Assembly (NCBI GenBank): GCA_958295665.1
Contig: OY282559.1
Coordinates: 262,390,245 to 262,454,244 of the forward strand
From: Tipula vernalis
Taxonomy: Eukaryota; Arthropoda; Insecta; Diptera; Tipulidae
Reading direction: 5' to 3'
DNA: 64,000 bases
How positions within the stretch are numbered: the stretch's first letter is position 1; every line of letters starts with the position of its first letter. This document shows positions 1 through 11,280 of this stretch, one piece after another. Both the position numbers and the translations under genes were made by a program. The notes below the pieces were generated by a model. It was not told the DNA's origin. It did no database searches and saw only the letters and a program-made list of their open reading frames with translations.

Positions 1-713
1 GATATTCAGCATTGGAACGACAACGAAATACGGAATATGTGTTTAACGTATGTGTATTGGAAATACAATTTGATTCTTTACGATGTAGATTGTTAAATTC
101 TTGTGATAGGATGTTGTTTTAGGTATATGTATATCTTGTCTTCCGACTATAACTTATTTTATTATGTGAGATTGTGAGAGGATAATAGATTGAATATGTT
201 CTAAATTTTTTATTTTTGGTCATGTATCATAAAATCTTAGATTGTCCTCGTATATTCATCAGAATTCTTTTAGAACAAATCTTAAATTAACCAAAATGGT
301 GGGAATAACGACTTTAGCAGGTACATCGCGTAAAATTTGATTTAAACAATTTGTATAAAAAATGCAATGGTAACATTTCTAAATGTTCTTTATATTTAGG
401 ATGTCACTCACTATCATAATTATAATTTGGAGCAAAAGGCTGTGGATAAAAATCTACGATTAATTTTAGTTATGGTATGAGATGCTGAAAGTTTTCAACT
501 CGACAGTGTAACGTGAAATTGACTGAAAAGGAACATAAGGAAAATTTTCCACTATGCCTTATTTTAGTCGTTCTGCGAGCGCTGATGCTAATTTGGTATT
601 GCAGTTATAGTTTTATTTTATTCCGATAGGTAGTGCTTTCTCTATATTTCTAATCGTCAATCCTCGATAGTTGCATCATACAGTGTTGTGCGTTCACGCC
701 TATTTTCGATAAA
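1..713. other. AT-rich non-coding stretch
   Basis: I see no gene, RNA or recognisable transposon here. The composition is AT-rich with many short poly-A and poly-T runs, and no reading frame shows a family motif. It ends at a short tandem array near position 714. Confidence 0.5.
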
Positions 714-794
714 TGTCGACAATAGCGTAGACAATATCTTTCGACGTAGGCAATGTAGACAATAAGTAAACAATGTAGACAATTTGTACACAAT
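714..794 (+). repeat. Short array of GTAGACAAT-type units
   Basis: The core GTAGACAAT, or a close variant such as GTAGGCAAT or GTAAACAAT, recurs about six times at irregular spacing. The same vocabulary appears in reverse orientation at 9832-9894. The element to which the arrays belong is not recognised. Confidence 0.5.
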
Positions 795-984
795 TCGTAT
801 ACTCATATTTGAAGTTCCGAAATCTACCTTAAATCCAGAATATATAATATAAAGCACGAAGGTCCGAAATGAAAGATGCCTTTGGTATGTAGTTCACAAA
901 AGAAAGAAATGAAGCATCACGTGTCGTTCCTCAGGACACGAAGAAACTCCAAAAATAATAAAGATAATTTATTTCCTGTCAAAA

Positions 985-1318
985 ATTACTTGGACAGGCA
1001 GAACTGGGAAATTCCATCCCACCCGCCGTATTCACCAGACATTGCTCCCTCTGATTACCACTTGTTCCGGTCGATGCAATCAGCCCTAACACAGCAGCAC
1101 TTCACTTCATATGAAAACGTCAAAAAATGGGTCGATGACTGGATCGCCTCGAAACCACCAGACTTCTTCCTTCGGGGAATCCGTTTATTGCCTGAACGAT
1201 GGGCGAAGGTTATAGCTTCCGAAGGAGCATACTTTGAATAAAACATTCTTTCATTTTCTACACAAACTAATGTCTTTTATTTCAGTAAAAAAGGTCGGAA
1301 ATTTATTTGTACACCCAA
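985..1318 (+). pseudogene. Mariner transposase C-terminal fragment with 3' terminal repeat
   Basis: The frame ending at 1241 carries the last part of a mariner transposase. It contains HPPYSPDIAPSDYHLF, the block holding the third catalytic aspartate of the D,D34D triad, followed by the family's ending LLPERWAKVIASEGAYFE. Everything before about position 985 in that frame does not match the family, so the HTH domain and the first two catalytic aspartates are missing. After the stop, the strand ends in a terminal repeat whose reverse complement reads TTGGGTGTACAAATAA, followed by a TA at 1319-1320, as expected for mariner insertion. The same terminal repeat closes the copy at 16728-17604. Non-functional; probably mauritiana-like. 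Confidence 0.85.
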
Positions 1319-2070
1319 TAGTTCAGGAAGTTTGTGCAAACATATTAAATAATTTTAATAGAAACGAAATCTTACAAGGTTGTAGAACCAAAAAATATTA
1401 GTAATTTAGGAAATATATCATCCCTTGTTGAGCGAACCCTGCAATCAGCAACAACATATCTGAAGGCTGGGAAATTATCTCTGATGCTTGATTTTTTCCC
1501 TTCCATTATAAGTACCATCGTTAAATAAAGATGACGGGCTTAAAGCCAATTCCTATTTAAAATAGGACTGCAACTTTAACGAAGTTTTGACGACGTAAAC
1601 AATTCGATGGAATATCTGCAGCGAGTTTCTTTGGTATACAACGCTTTCACAATTTTTTCGCAGCGTATTCTGCAGCGGAATTTTGTCTTTCTCGAGAGCG
1701 CTGTCATAGTTGATATTATAATCTGCAACAAGCGCTATCGACAAACTAACGAGATCACCAGCCCGATTATGTTGTTGAAGCCATGTAATAAATATGTTTT
1801 TATCGAGGTTATCTCTTGTTTTGCAGCTGTCTCCAAGCTCAACATGTTAGTGATGATTGTTCAATAAAATGTTCCTTAGCGTAAATCACAAGCTATCATC
1901 TTCATTCTCCTATTTCGTCTTTATCGACCACATAAGTGAGTGACTGCTCTATGCAAATGTTCGTCCGAACACCGCTCCACTGCATACTTTCCTACTAATC
2001 ATTTCCTGCATATATAAATGAGCAAATCTTGCAAATCACAGAATGGAAATATGGCAGCATTTTTCAAATG
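1319..2070. other. Non-coding stretch between mariner and BEL-1
   Basis: Frames of 60-86 residues around 1553-1867 overlap on both strands and show no motif I can name. I see nothing else that can be supported. Confidence 0.4.
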
Positions 2071-2075
2071 GATTC

Positions 2076-2617
2076 TGATAAATCAGGCAAAATAATTTTT
2101 ACCCGAACAGCAGCAAAACAGCAAAACAAATTTATAAGTAGCAGCAAACAATCACTTCCACACGAATAGCAAATTAGGAGCCTCCAATGATAAATCAGGC
2201 AAAATAATTCTTGCCTGAACAGCAGCAAACAGCAAAACAAACTTATTCAGCAGCAGCAGCCAACAACCATCAACCAGAGCAGCAAATTCTCATTAGCAGC
2301 AGCAAGAATATCCCCAGATAATTCGAGGAATAATATTCAAAAGATTCACCAACATTTATTTTTTTAAAGACCAAATTATTTTTATTACACTTTTTTGGAT
2401 GGCCACGACAAGACTGACCAAATATATATTTTTTTACAAATTTTACAATTAAAATAACGGTATCATAGAAGATATTAAACATTCGATAAAAATAAAAAAA
2501 TTCAAAATCAATAATATGGGAAAAATAATTTAATGTGTATGTGGAATGTTCTTTTTTTTTAATATCTTCACCATCTGAATCCAAAATTATTGTTGCTGCC
2601 GCTTTTTCTCCTTATCA
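2076..2617 (-). repeat. BEL-1 3' LTR with internal duplication
   Basis: Positions 2188-2617 (430 bp) align along their length with the 432-bp 5' LTR. A further 112 bp at 2076-2187 starts with the same TGATAAATCAGGCAAAATAA and acts as a partial second LTR start. The target duplication GATTC abuts 2076, not 2188, so the longer form is the element's real end. CAG-rich segments and an AT-rich block with runs of A and T are shared by both LTRs. Confidence 0.85.
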
Positions 2618-3434
2618 TCCTCCCCGCCTTGAACTCCATGGGTTTCAACATTAATTGACAGTACAGCTAACTTCGTGATTGATCGAGTGAACTCACCGGC
2701 CGCTGTGCGGATTATAGCGACACGCACTAAACCATCTTTGCCTGGATGAACGGCCGTCACCTTCCCGAATTTCCATTGCAATGGTGGAAGATTTGGATTT
2801 TGAATAATTACAATCATATTTGGTGTCTTCCCCTGCCAATAATTTCGCTTTTATAACTCGCACAAGTATTCGGCAGCCCATATTGACCAGAAAGTTTTGT
2901 AAATTTTATTAAGCTGCTCCCATTTTTGATTATAGGTTCCACAGGTATCGATGTTAGGGGGCGTCCAACCAAAAAATGTCCCGGTGTAAGCACTTCTACT
3001 ACATCGTTCGCAAGCAGGGGAACAATCGGTCTTGAATTTAATACACTTTCGATATGCTTCATAACCGTTGCCATCTGTTCAAATGTGAATTTAAAGTTTT
3101 GCGTAACCCGCTTCAGGTGAAACTTTGCAGCCTTTACAGCCGCCTCATAAATACCACCAAAATGTAGAGAGCCGGGCGGCGCAAACTTCCATTCGATTCT
3201 ACTCTGTGTGTACCATGATTGTATTTCATCGTTCAAATTGGTACACATCAATAGGTTAACCAATTCGCGTAATTTGTTGTTGGCGCCAATGAAATTGCGC
3301 CCGTTATCGGAAATTATTTTTTCCGGCAAACCCCGTGTTGCCACGAATCGTCTTAATGAATGCTCCCATGAAACAATTGGTCGACATGTCCGAAGAAAAC
3401 TCCAGATGCACAGCCCTCGTGATGCAGCAAACAA
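2587..3434 (-). pseudogene. BEL-1 integrase, second half
   Basis: This part of the integrase lies in a different frame from 3304-4914. It contains IISDNGRNFIGAN, which carries the second catalytic aspartate, and HFGGIYEAAVKAAKFHLKR with the catalytic glutamate. The final segment (frame 2587-2817) matches the BEL integrase C-terminal region, including WKFGKVTAVHPGKDGLVRVA. At least two frame changes separate the pieces, near 3400 and 2815. The stop codon falls inside the 3' LTR. DNA insertion was the original role. Confidence 0.85.
2618..2631 (-). promoter_or_regulatory. BEL-1 polypurine tract
   Basis: Read on the minus strand, a purine-rich run containing GGCGGGGAGGA sits directly against the start of the 3' LTR. 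This is the usual place for second-strand cDNA priming in LTR retroelements. Confidence 0.7.
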
Positions 3435-4914
3435 ACACCGCCAAATAAGCTTTCGTAGGAACCTTCCCTCTTATATTATAATACACGAAAATTGGCCCAC
3501 AATAATCGACCCCTGTGACACGGAACGGATATGACACCGTAACTCTGTACTTAGGCAAATCACCCATAAACTGCTGCAACATTTTTGGTTTTGCACGGCT
3601 GCAGATGACGCAGTTGTCTATCACAGTTTTAACGATTCTTCGCCCAGCGATCGGCCAGTATCGTTGACGAGTCGCAGCCAATAAGCCCTGAGCCCCCACA
3701 TGCAGGTGTGTGTTGTGAGTAAAATTTACGATGGCTTTTATTAGAAAATGATTTGCTGGCAAGACTATAGGATGCTTACACGTATGTGGTAAATTTGAGA
3801 ACTTAATGCGCCCACCAACGCGTAACAAGCCATTTTCATCCGTAAAGGCATCTAATGAACGTAAACATTTATTCTTTAATTGATAACCCGCTTTGGATAT
3901 ATATTTTACTTCGTTGCCAAAGGCGCTTAACTGCACAGCTCGAATTAACGCATCATGCACCGCAGCCACTTCTTCCAGTGACAACTTACCACCACGTGTC
4001 TTGTCTCTCCATTGGAAATTGTGCAAATAGCGCATGACAAAACCGAAAGTATATTGCAATGTCATGAACGAATTTCGGTGATGTAAACCCGAAAGCATAT
4101 CCCACGCGACTTCTACTGCTGTAACATTGGCTGCATTCTTAAATACTTCGTCTGTCGGTAGAGAAAGACGATTCCACTCTTTGGGATCCTGCAATAAATA
4201 ATCCGGGCCATTCCACCATAAACCAGCGGAGATTAATAGCGAGGCTTTCATTCCTCGCGAGACGATATCGGCCGGATTGGCTTTTGAATCAACATGCCGC
4301 CAGCTTTCCCTCAATAATAAATTATGAATAATCTTTATTCGATTTGCAACAAACACGTCTAGGTCGTCAATTGGTGTATTGATCCAGTATAGCACAGTTG
4401 TTGAATCACTCCAGAAATATAACCCTTCCACTGGATAATTAACAATTCGCCTGTATTTTGCAGCCATCTTTGAAACCAGCTCTGCCGCGCACAACTCGAG
4501 TTTCGGTATAGTTTTCCCTTTTGGTGCTATTCTCGATTTGGAGCAGACTAGTCGACAAATTATTTTATTGTTGCATCTACTGCGTACATAAATGCAGCCA
4601 CCATAAGCTTTCTCACTTGCATCGGCAAAGCAATGTAATTGTATCTCCGTAGGATTAGCACATCCACCAAAAAGATGTCGAGGAACGCTCAAATTCTTTA
4701 ATTCGGAGAGCTCATTTTTGTAGGTTAACCACTCATTATGAACCTCTAATGGTAATTTCGCATCCCACCCCACTTTAAGTGACCACAATTGCTGCAATAA
4801 CATTTTTGCTAAGACCCCGACAGGGGCTATTAACCCCAAAGGGTCAAATATTTTGGCCACGTCTGAAATTACACTGCGCTTCGTAAATTTGTTTGAAAAA
4901 TTTTTTGGTTGCAC
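3304..4914 (-). pseudogene. BEL-1 RT tail, RNase H and integrase N-terminal half
   Basis: This 536-codon open frame starts at the end of the RT (DVAKIFDPLGLIAPV, a Pao hallmark). It continues through RNase H, with CFADASEKAYGG, PKLELCAAELVSKM and FWSDSTTVLYW. It then reaches the integrase zinc-binding region (HLHVGAQGLLAATRQRYW, then CVICSRAKP) and the first core motif VTGVDYCGPI, which carries the first catalytic aspartate. The frame ends before the second catalytic aspartate, which lies in the neighbouring frame at 2587-3434. The frameshift is near 3400. Confidence 0.9.
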
Positions 4915-4942
4915 CTTAATTTTAAAACAATCACTATCAGCA

Positions 4943-5235
4943 CTATACTACAACTTGTTTCACGATCAGCTTCGACTGTACTCTGCAACCCGCGTTATCA
5001 AGAATCAGTGTAATTTGAAATTTAATTCTAGCTAATTCGTCTACGGAAGTGGAACCCGTTAATATATTATCGGCATAACAATCCTTCTCGGTACGTTCAG
5101 CAGCTTGCGGAAATTCATCTTGATATTGTAGCACCAACTCTTGCAGGCATCTGGTAGCCAAGCACGATGCCGGACCTAAACCGTAAGTAACCGTATTTAA
5201 CTGGTAGGTCTGAACTGGATCACCGGAAATAAATC

Positions 5236-5271
<36 letters not shown>

Positions 5272-5760
5272 TGAAAGCGGCGGTCTTCCTGATGAATTAA
5301 AAACTGCCGATACATTTTAACGATATCCGTGCTAAACACTCACGCGTATGATCGAAATCTTAACAACACAGATGCCAGATCGCTTTGAATTACAGGTCCA
5401 ACCATTAATATTTGATTCAATGACATACCACTAGTTGTTTTGGCAGAGCCGTCAAACACAACCCTTAATTTGGTAAATGTTGATTCAGCCTCACAAGCTC
5501 CATGTGGCCCAAATGTAGATACTCGTCCATGAAGTCGCAATATAATTTCTTTGCCAATGCATCCCGTTCCAATTGTTTTTCGATATTTAAAAATCTTTTA
5601 AACGCAAGTTTCGAAGAATAACTAGTAACTGGGCGGGTTTAGAAAATGGTAACCGCAAAACAAATCGTCCAAACTCATTGCATTGATAGGTGCTAAGGAA
5701 GTCGCACGGATTTTCTTCCTTCCTAGTTGGTGGCAACTTGTGGAACTCCTCGTCCAAATT
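4943..5760 (-). pseudogene. BEL-1 reverse transcriptase, fragmented
   Basis: RT blocks can be followed in several frames. RFVLRLPFSKPAQLL near 5640 is the N-terminal linker. KLRVVFDGSAKTTSGMSLNQ lies in the frame 5340-5540, and MYRQFLIHQEDRRFQ ends just before the AT tract. After the tract come WRFISGDPVQTYQ and TYGLGPASCLATRCLQ. The catalytic box reads CYADNILTGS, where the family normally has YVDD, so the second aspartate is replaced by asparagine. With the AT-repeat interruption, this RT cannot be active. Confidence 0.85.
5240..5270. repeat. (AT)15 microsatellite inside the BEL-1 RT
   Basis: An uninterrupted AT tract sits between two conserved RT segments and replaces a few residues expected there. 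It probably expanded after insertion. Confidence 0.9.
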
Positions 5761-7649
5761 CCAAAAACGCTCAATTTTCTACTTCCCGTCGAGGCGTACC
5801 TGCCAGCCACAATCCATCCCAGAGCAGTGTTTTGCAGCATAATTCCATTTCCCAGCTGTGAGCGACCATCCAAATTCATGTCGTATACCAGCTCATTTCC
5901 GATCAGCAAATCAATGGCCCTCGGCTCATGGAATGAAGGATCGGCCAATTCTAAATCATTTGGTAGACCCAATTGCTCTCGAACAAATGCGATTGATGGT
6001 TGATCGCTCGTTATTCTAGATAGAACGTTAACTGCTAGGTCCGTCGTGAAATTTCCAATTCGGGATTGTTTATTTACGGTGAGTGCGGCCAAAGACTGCG
6101 TTGAATTGCCACCAATCCCATTAATATATTGTTGCTTCTTTGTGGGTTGCAAGCCTAGCTTGGACGAAAGCGATTTTGAAATAAAATTTAGCTGCGAAAC
6201 AGAATCCAAAAGTGCTCTGCATGCTACAGTTTCCTTATTACCGGTACTTACAAAAACCTGTGCCGTGGCGAGGAAAGTGTAGCTTGGTTCACCAAGGGAT
6301 GATATCAAGGAAGAATGCTGGTGTTCTACAAGGCGAACTGTGGCATTGTCCAAAGTGCTGCTAACCTGAGCGGCCCGTGATGCGTCTCGGTCTTCCGGCA
6401 TACTGGATAAGCGAGAAGATGATTGTGGTTTCTTCGAAGTCGATGCCGGATCAATATGAATTAATGTATGGCACAGGCGACATACTCGTACATCTTGAAC
6501 AGGACAAGTACTTAATGTATGCGATGGTTTTAAGCAATTCAGGCATAATTTAGCATCCAGAGCTAACTTCTTCCGATCATCCATTGATAATGCAAGGAAC
6601 TTATGACACCGAATAATTGAATGGCCTTCCTGCTTGCAATTTACGCAAAAGAAAGGGTAAGCATGTAATGACGTCGATGGTCGCGCCCGCTGAAAGGCAG
6701 TACCAGATCTTATACCAAATGACCTGCCTTGCGAAGTGTTATAAGTATGCCCAGTACTAGGAGCAGATATTTCGCTTCGCTGACCCTGTATCATGTAGCT
6801 TCTGGATTTTATAAACTTTGAAATATCTTCAAGCGTTGGCATAGCGTTTTGCGGCACCTCTTCCTGCCACTTGTTCCTGGTTTCCTGATCAAATTTTGAA
6901 ACCATCAAATGCACAATCAAATCATCCCAATATTCCGTCGGACGCTTTAGTGATTTCAGCGATCGAAGATGAGAATTAACATCGTCCAGTAAGCTGAGCA
7001 ATTTTTGGGACGTGCCATTTTCAATTGGTTTTAATCTGAAAAGCGCCCGTATGTGTTCTTCAGCGATAACGTGCGGCTTATTGTAACGCTCCGATAACAA
7101 CGTTAATGCTTCCTCATAATTTTCGGCACTAAAATCCAAGTTTTCAATAACCTTCGCAGCCAATCCAGTAATTGCGTTTCGGAGAAATTGGAATTTCGTA
7201 ATGGTTTTTAATTTAGGATTACCATGCACGTGGCTATTAAACAATGCGATGAAATTAGGCCATTGTTTTACGTCCCCCGAAAATAATTCCAACTTGAGTT
7301 CTGGAAGCTTTGGAATTAAACCCATGTCTTCAGCCATGCGTGTATCTGCTGCTTCTTTCTTAACATCCTTGAATTCCTCAAGCTTATCTTCCAATGCTGG
7401 CCTCAGCTCATAATAAAAATTATCGATAACTGAGCGAATATTGGATTCTAACTTAGTTTCATCTAACACCTCCAACGCCATTTGAATTTTTAAGAAACTG
7501 TTTCGGGCTTCGACCATTTCTTCGAGACGCAATTTCACTTGATTCTTTAAGGCCATCGCCAAACTACTATCCACAAAAATCTTAGCACTCTTAAAATATG
7601 CCAAATGATGTTTTTGCATTGCACGCACTCTTTTTAACTCAGCATCCAA
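5622..7649 (-). pseudogene. BEL-1 gag and aspartic protease
   Basis: The open frame has 675 codons. The first half is the BEL/Pao gag domain (DUF1759 type), with LPELKLELFSGDVKQWPNF and LIVHLMVSKFDQETRNKW. Zinc-knuckle-like cysteines follow (CVNCKQEGHSIIRC, then CLNCLKPSHTLSTC and CRLC). The DUF1758-type protease has the active-site stretch CRALLDSVSQLNFIS, where the family has Asp-Ser-Gly; valine replaces the glycine, which should abolish activity. The frame as drawn begins with TTG; the first in-frame ATG is ten codons in (near 7622), and an in-frame stop lies just upstream. The correct frame into RT is lost near 5760. Confidence 0.9.
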
Positions 7650-7787
7650 TTTTCACTTATAAATTCACCTATTTTACTTACAGGTTTTAATTGTATGAGG
7701 AAAACTGTACTAATATTATCCACGTTGTCCGAAACAAGTAACTGTACACCAGTCTCTTCGGGGCGATGGGGGGGGGGGGAAGGGGGG

Positions 7788-7819
7788 GGCGTGGGTTCGT
7801 ATCCCACCTCTGTCACCAA
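7788..7819 (-). promoter_or_regulatory. BEL-1 primer-binding site, tRNA-Leu-like and unusually long
   Basis: Directly next to the 5' LTR, the plus strand reads GTGGGTTCGTATCCCACC and then CTCTGTCACCA. This looks like the T-arm and acceptor end of a tRNA, including CCA. From memory it is closest to the 3' end of eukaryotic tRNA-Leu, with a few mismatches. Complementarity covers about 30 nt rather than the usual 12-18. A G-rich run lies just before it. Confidence 0.7.
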
Positions 7820-8251
7820 TGATAAATCATGCAAAATAATTTTTACCCGAACAGCAGTAAAACAACAAACAAATTATAAGCAGCAACAAACAGCAAAACA
7901 AACTTATTCAGCAGCAGCAGCCAACAACCATCAACCAGAGCAGCAAATTTTTATTAGCAGTGGCAAGAATATCCCCAGATAATTCGAGGAATAATATTCA
8001 AAAGATTCACCAACATTTTTATTACACTTTTTTGGATGGTCACGACAAGACTGACAAAATATATATTTTTTTACAAATTTTACAATAATAATAACGATAT
8101 CATAGAAGATATTTTACATTCGATAAAAATAAAAAAATTCAAAATCAATAATATGGGAAAAATAATTTAATGTGTATGTGTAATGTTCTTTTTTTTATAT
8201 CGTCGCCGGGTGAATCCAAAATTATTGTTGCTGCCGCTTTTTTCCTTATCA
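7820..8251 (-). repeat. BEL-1 5' LTR
   Basis: This 432-bp LTR matches 2188-2617 and ends TTATCA next to the target duplication GATTC. No clear TATA box was identified. The small frames on both strands here are incidental. Confidence 0.9.
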
Positions 8252-8256
8252 GATTC

Positions 8257-9231
8257 CATATGCAGATTCCAATTGTCAATCGTCTCAGCCTTAATATATT
8301 GCATAACTTGCATAACAAGCTTAACTTGCTCAGAATATTTAAGCCACAGTTTCCCTGTTTTGTTTGTTAGTTTTAATATAATCACATTGCTTTCAAAGCA
8401 GCCCTACAGTTGTTTACTATTTCAGATTTTCTGAATTAACCATCATTAAATTGAATAGCGGCTGTACAGCAAGCGAAAAAGAATGTTCACTTATCATTTT
8501 CATATGACATAAGTACATAAAATAACTTCAGATATGTCACTGGTATTGATGTTCGTGGTACCGTTTTACATAAAATTTAACTGATATAGAAAGTATGATG
8601 CATTTTATACCACTTAGAGTATGAAATGTAACTAATTCGACCAAGGAACATACATATAGAATTCAATAAATCAATGACATGTCCATAATCCAAGCTGCAA
8701 TGCAAATTAAACGATTTCAGTGATTAATAAAGATTTTCATTTTTCTCTTCCTGTTTCCTTTGGGACAAGTAATGTAAAATGTGTTATTGCTTTTGCTAAT
8801 AAATTCTCACAATGATATCTTACTTGTACCGACGATACTGCGCCTTGCATCATTACGTTTAAATTATGATCTTAGATATTTCGCTGCACATATCTAATGA
8901 ATTAACAACACTTTCTTGCTTTTGCCATCTAATTAATATTCGTCAATGTCATGTCAATTTGTTCTTTCTTCCGAACAGTCGATCTTAAAATTGTTTGCTA
9001 GTTGCAAGATGAAGATGCTTCTGCGGATAAATAAAAACTGCTTTGTATGTTGTATGTTTGGTATGAATCAGCATTCAGCATTCTGTGTGTAATGAAATTT
9101 CTAGAATATCAAATTTTGTACATAGTATCTTTCCTTGATTTGAATGCTTAATTTAAAATTTCCATTCCTTCTTTCCCAAACTTGTTAGATCTACGACTAC
9201 GGTCTATTTCTGTTCATTAACATTTTCGTGT
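8257..9231. other. Non-coding AT-rich stretch
   Basis: I see no gene or recognised repeat between BEL-1 and the possible inverted-repeat element that starts near 9232. Confidence 0.45.
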
Positions 9232-10165
9232 CCCATAGCTCTGGACAGGTTGTTTCTTATGCAGCAGTGATAGGTTGAGTTGGCATAGAAACATCTGGAC
9301 AGATCAATTTTGAAAATTTTCTCATTTTTTTCTATTTAGAATTTTGAAATAATCTTAGTAGATGTTGGCCGTAAAAATATTTTTAAATTTGTTTGTCAAT
9401 TTTTCACGAAGAGCAAAATTCCGCATTTTTTCATTATTAATTCTGATATTTCCTTGTTCATCCATCCAAAAAATATAGTTAAAGTTTCTTTAATTTCTTG
9501 ATTGATAAACGAAAAAAAAAAAAAATGTTCTTCTATCACTCGGAAATTTTTATCGATAATTTGCAATATGTTTTTTATACATGTCGATTACCCGGAAAAA
9601 CGTGCCATTTTCTCCACCTTAGCAAAAAATTCTTCTTATTTGTGGTTTTTGCCAGCTGCACATCTCTGTTCCCAATATATTTTTAAATGTGTTGGTATGT
9701 TATTATATAAGCTAAGTATGTATGTCTAGCTAAATACAGGTCCAACTAACGACTGTGGTCTCTCGTGTATTTCCACTGATAAAGGCCTTTTGAGGCTAAA
9801 CCTAAACTTTTACTCCTTTTGCTGCTGGAAATTGTCTACATTGTTGACGCCTTTTTTTATATTGTCTACATACATTGCCTACACGAGTGGACAATTGATT
9901 AAATACTTCATGTAACATGTAAACACAATCATAGGAAGTTTAACTGTAAAAATCTTCAGAATTGCAAGAATTAGAAAACTAATATCGATAAATGCTATTT
10001 AGCATCAATCGCATTGAGCTCTAAAAAAATTGACAACGCATCTATGAAGATTACTTAAAAATTCAAAAATTCGATACGATTGCGGTAATTTTTGAAGCAA
10101 CGAAACAAATCCAAATAGGATAATTTTCAAAATTGAAGCAACTTTGTCCAGAGCTATGGAATACG
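9232..10165. mobile_element. Possible inverted-repeat element
   Basis: CCATAGCTCTGGACA near 9235 recurs in reverse complement near 10141-10165. A second shared piece, TCAATTTTGAAAATT, lies inside each arm. The arms match only in patches and no transposase frame lies between them. This could be an old MITE or a chance pairing of dispersed repeats. It encloses the GTAGACAAT-type array at 9832-9894. Confidence 0.35.
9832..9894 (-). repeat. Second GTAGACAAT-type array, reverse orientation
   Basis: Read on the minus strand this contains GTAGGCAATGTATGTAGACA and two more GTAGACAAT cores. It resembles 714-794 in unit and order. Confidence 0.5.
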
Positions 10166-11280
10166 ATTGCAGAGAAATGAAGAAAGGTTTTATTCCGTAT
10201 CCTAGAACTGTAACTCATTTAGAGAGCGGAATTTCAGCCCGACATACTACAAATTCGGCCAACTCACTCCGATATGTACTTAATGAAGGCTGGTAAAGGT
10301 AATGTTACTCATAAAAAAACCGAGTATATTGATAAAATCGACGGTTCAACTTTAATGGGTTGTTACGTGGAATTCCCGGGATACAATTTCCGGAAAAAAA
10401 GGTAAATTTTGTATAAAATAATCACTAAAATTGTTACAGAGTAAAATAATCTCTAAAATTTCTGTATCAATGGCGGAATAGGGAACTTCCTAATAAATTA
10501 TTTAAAACTCGGTTTTGAAAATGCCTCTAAATAATGTCAATGATATTCATAGGATGGTTTATGACTAGATGGGAAAAAAAATTTCGGCCCTAAAGACTGG
10601 GCCACCCCTCATTTTGTTACACCTACCTTATACAACATTTCGATGCAAGTTCTATATTAATCGCAAAACTGTGCTGATAGGTACTCAATATTTACAATAA
10701 TGCTTTTCTTATATAGTACTGCTAATTTCTTAGTTGTAAATCTGTAGATCAGGTACTGAAGACGCTTTGATCTATTCAAACCTTAGAGTAATTTTAGGCC
10801 CTTTTTGATTTTTCCTGAAAATATATATGTTGCGTTCTTAATTATTCTATGGGTTTGAAGTTTATACTGAGTTGAGCGTTTACTGAAAACTTAATTAAAG
10901 TTTCAATATGTTTAACGCCATTGAGCACGGCCTTCCGGCTCCCTTACGGGCGGATACGTTTAAAGTACAATATTTTTTTTTTAGGCCATCGTATATTGAA
11001 ATTAGCCAAAAAAACCGACGGATGAACTTTTGTTTGTGGGGCCACGCTAATTCCACGACTTGGAACTTAAAGGCGAATTCAGGGATTTGGATCCTGTTCC
11101 AAAATATATACCCCATACACAAGCTCGGAAAACAAATTAACGTGATGTGTAAATTATAAACCATCGGCAATAGATGCAGAACCATACAGAACCACGATAC
11201 AGAATCAAAAAAGTTCCCGATTCCTGGATTTTAAAAATAGCCGGGAAAGCATTCTACTATTCTAATGTAGTTTCCGAACC
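10166..11280. other. Non-coding stretch
   Basis: Overlapping frames of 83-96 residues at 10895-11185 on both strands show no family motif. No repeat structure was seen. Confidence 0.4.

Larger units (their letters stand above)
2071..8256 (-). mobile_element. BEL/Pao LTR retrotransposon (BEL-1), structurally complete
   Basis: The element lies on the minus strand. It has a 3' LTR at 2076-2617 and a 5' LTR at 7820-8251. Both LTRs begin TGATAAATCA and end TTATCA on the plus strand. The pentamer GATTC occurs directly outside both ends (2071-2075 and 8252-8256), the 5-bp target duplication expected for BEL/Pao. The internal order is primer-binding site, gag with zinc knuckles, aspartic protease, RT, RNase H, integrase and polypurine tract. 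The frame is broken several times, an (AT)15 tract interrupts the RT, and two catalytic motifs are altered, so the copy is dead. No env is present. Confidence 0.93.

Noticed and set aside
1607..1867. 86-residue plus-strand frame
   Set aside because: No motif, an overlapping open frame on the other strand, and no flanking gene signals.
5683..6003. Plus-strand frame of 106 residues
   Set aside because: It is the shadow of BEL-1 gag-protease.
7788..7819. A tRNA gene
   Set aside because: Only the T-arm and acceptor end with encoded CCA are present, directly beside an LTR, which fits a primer-binding site.
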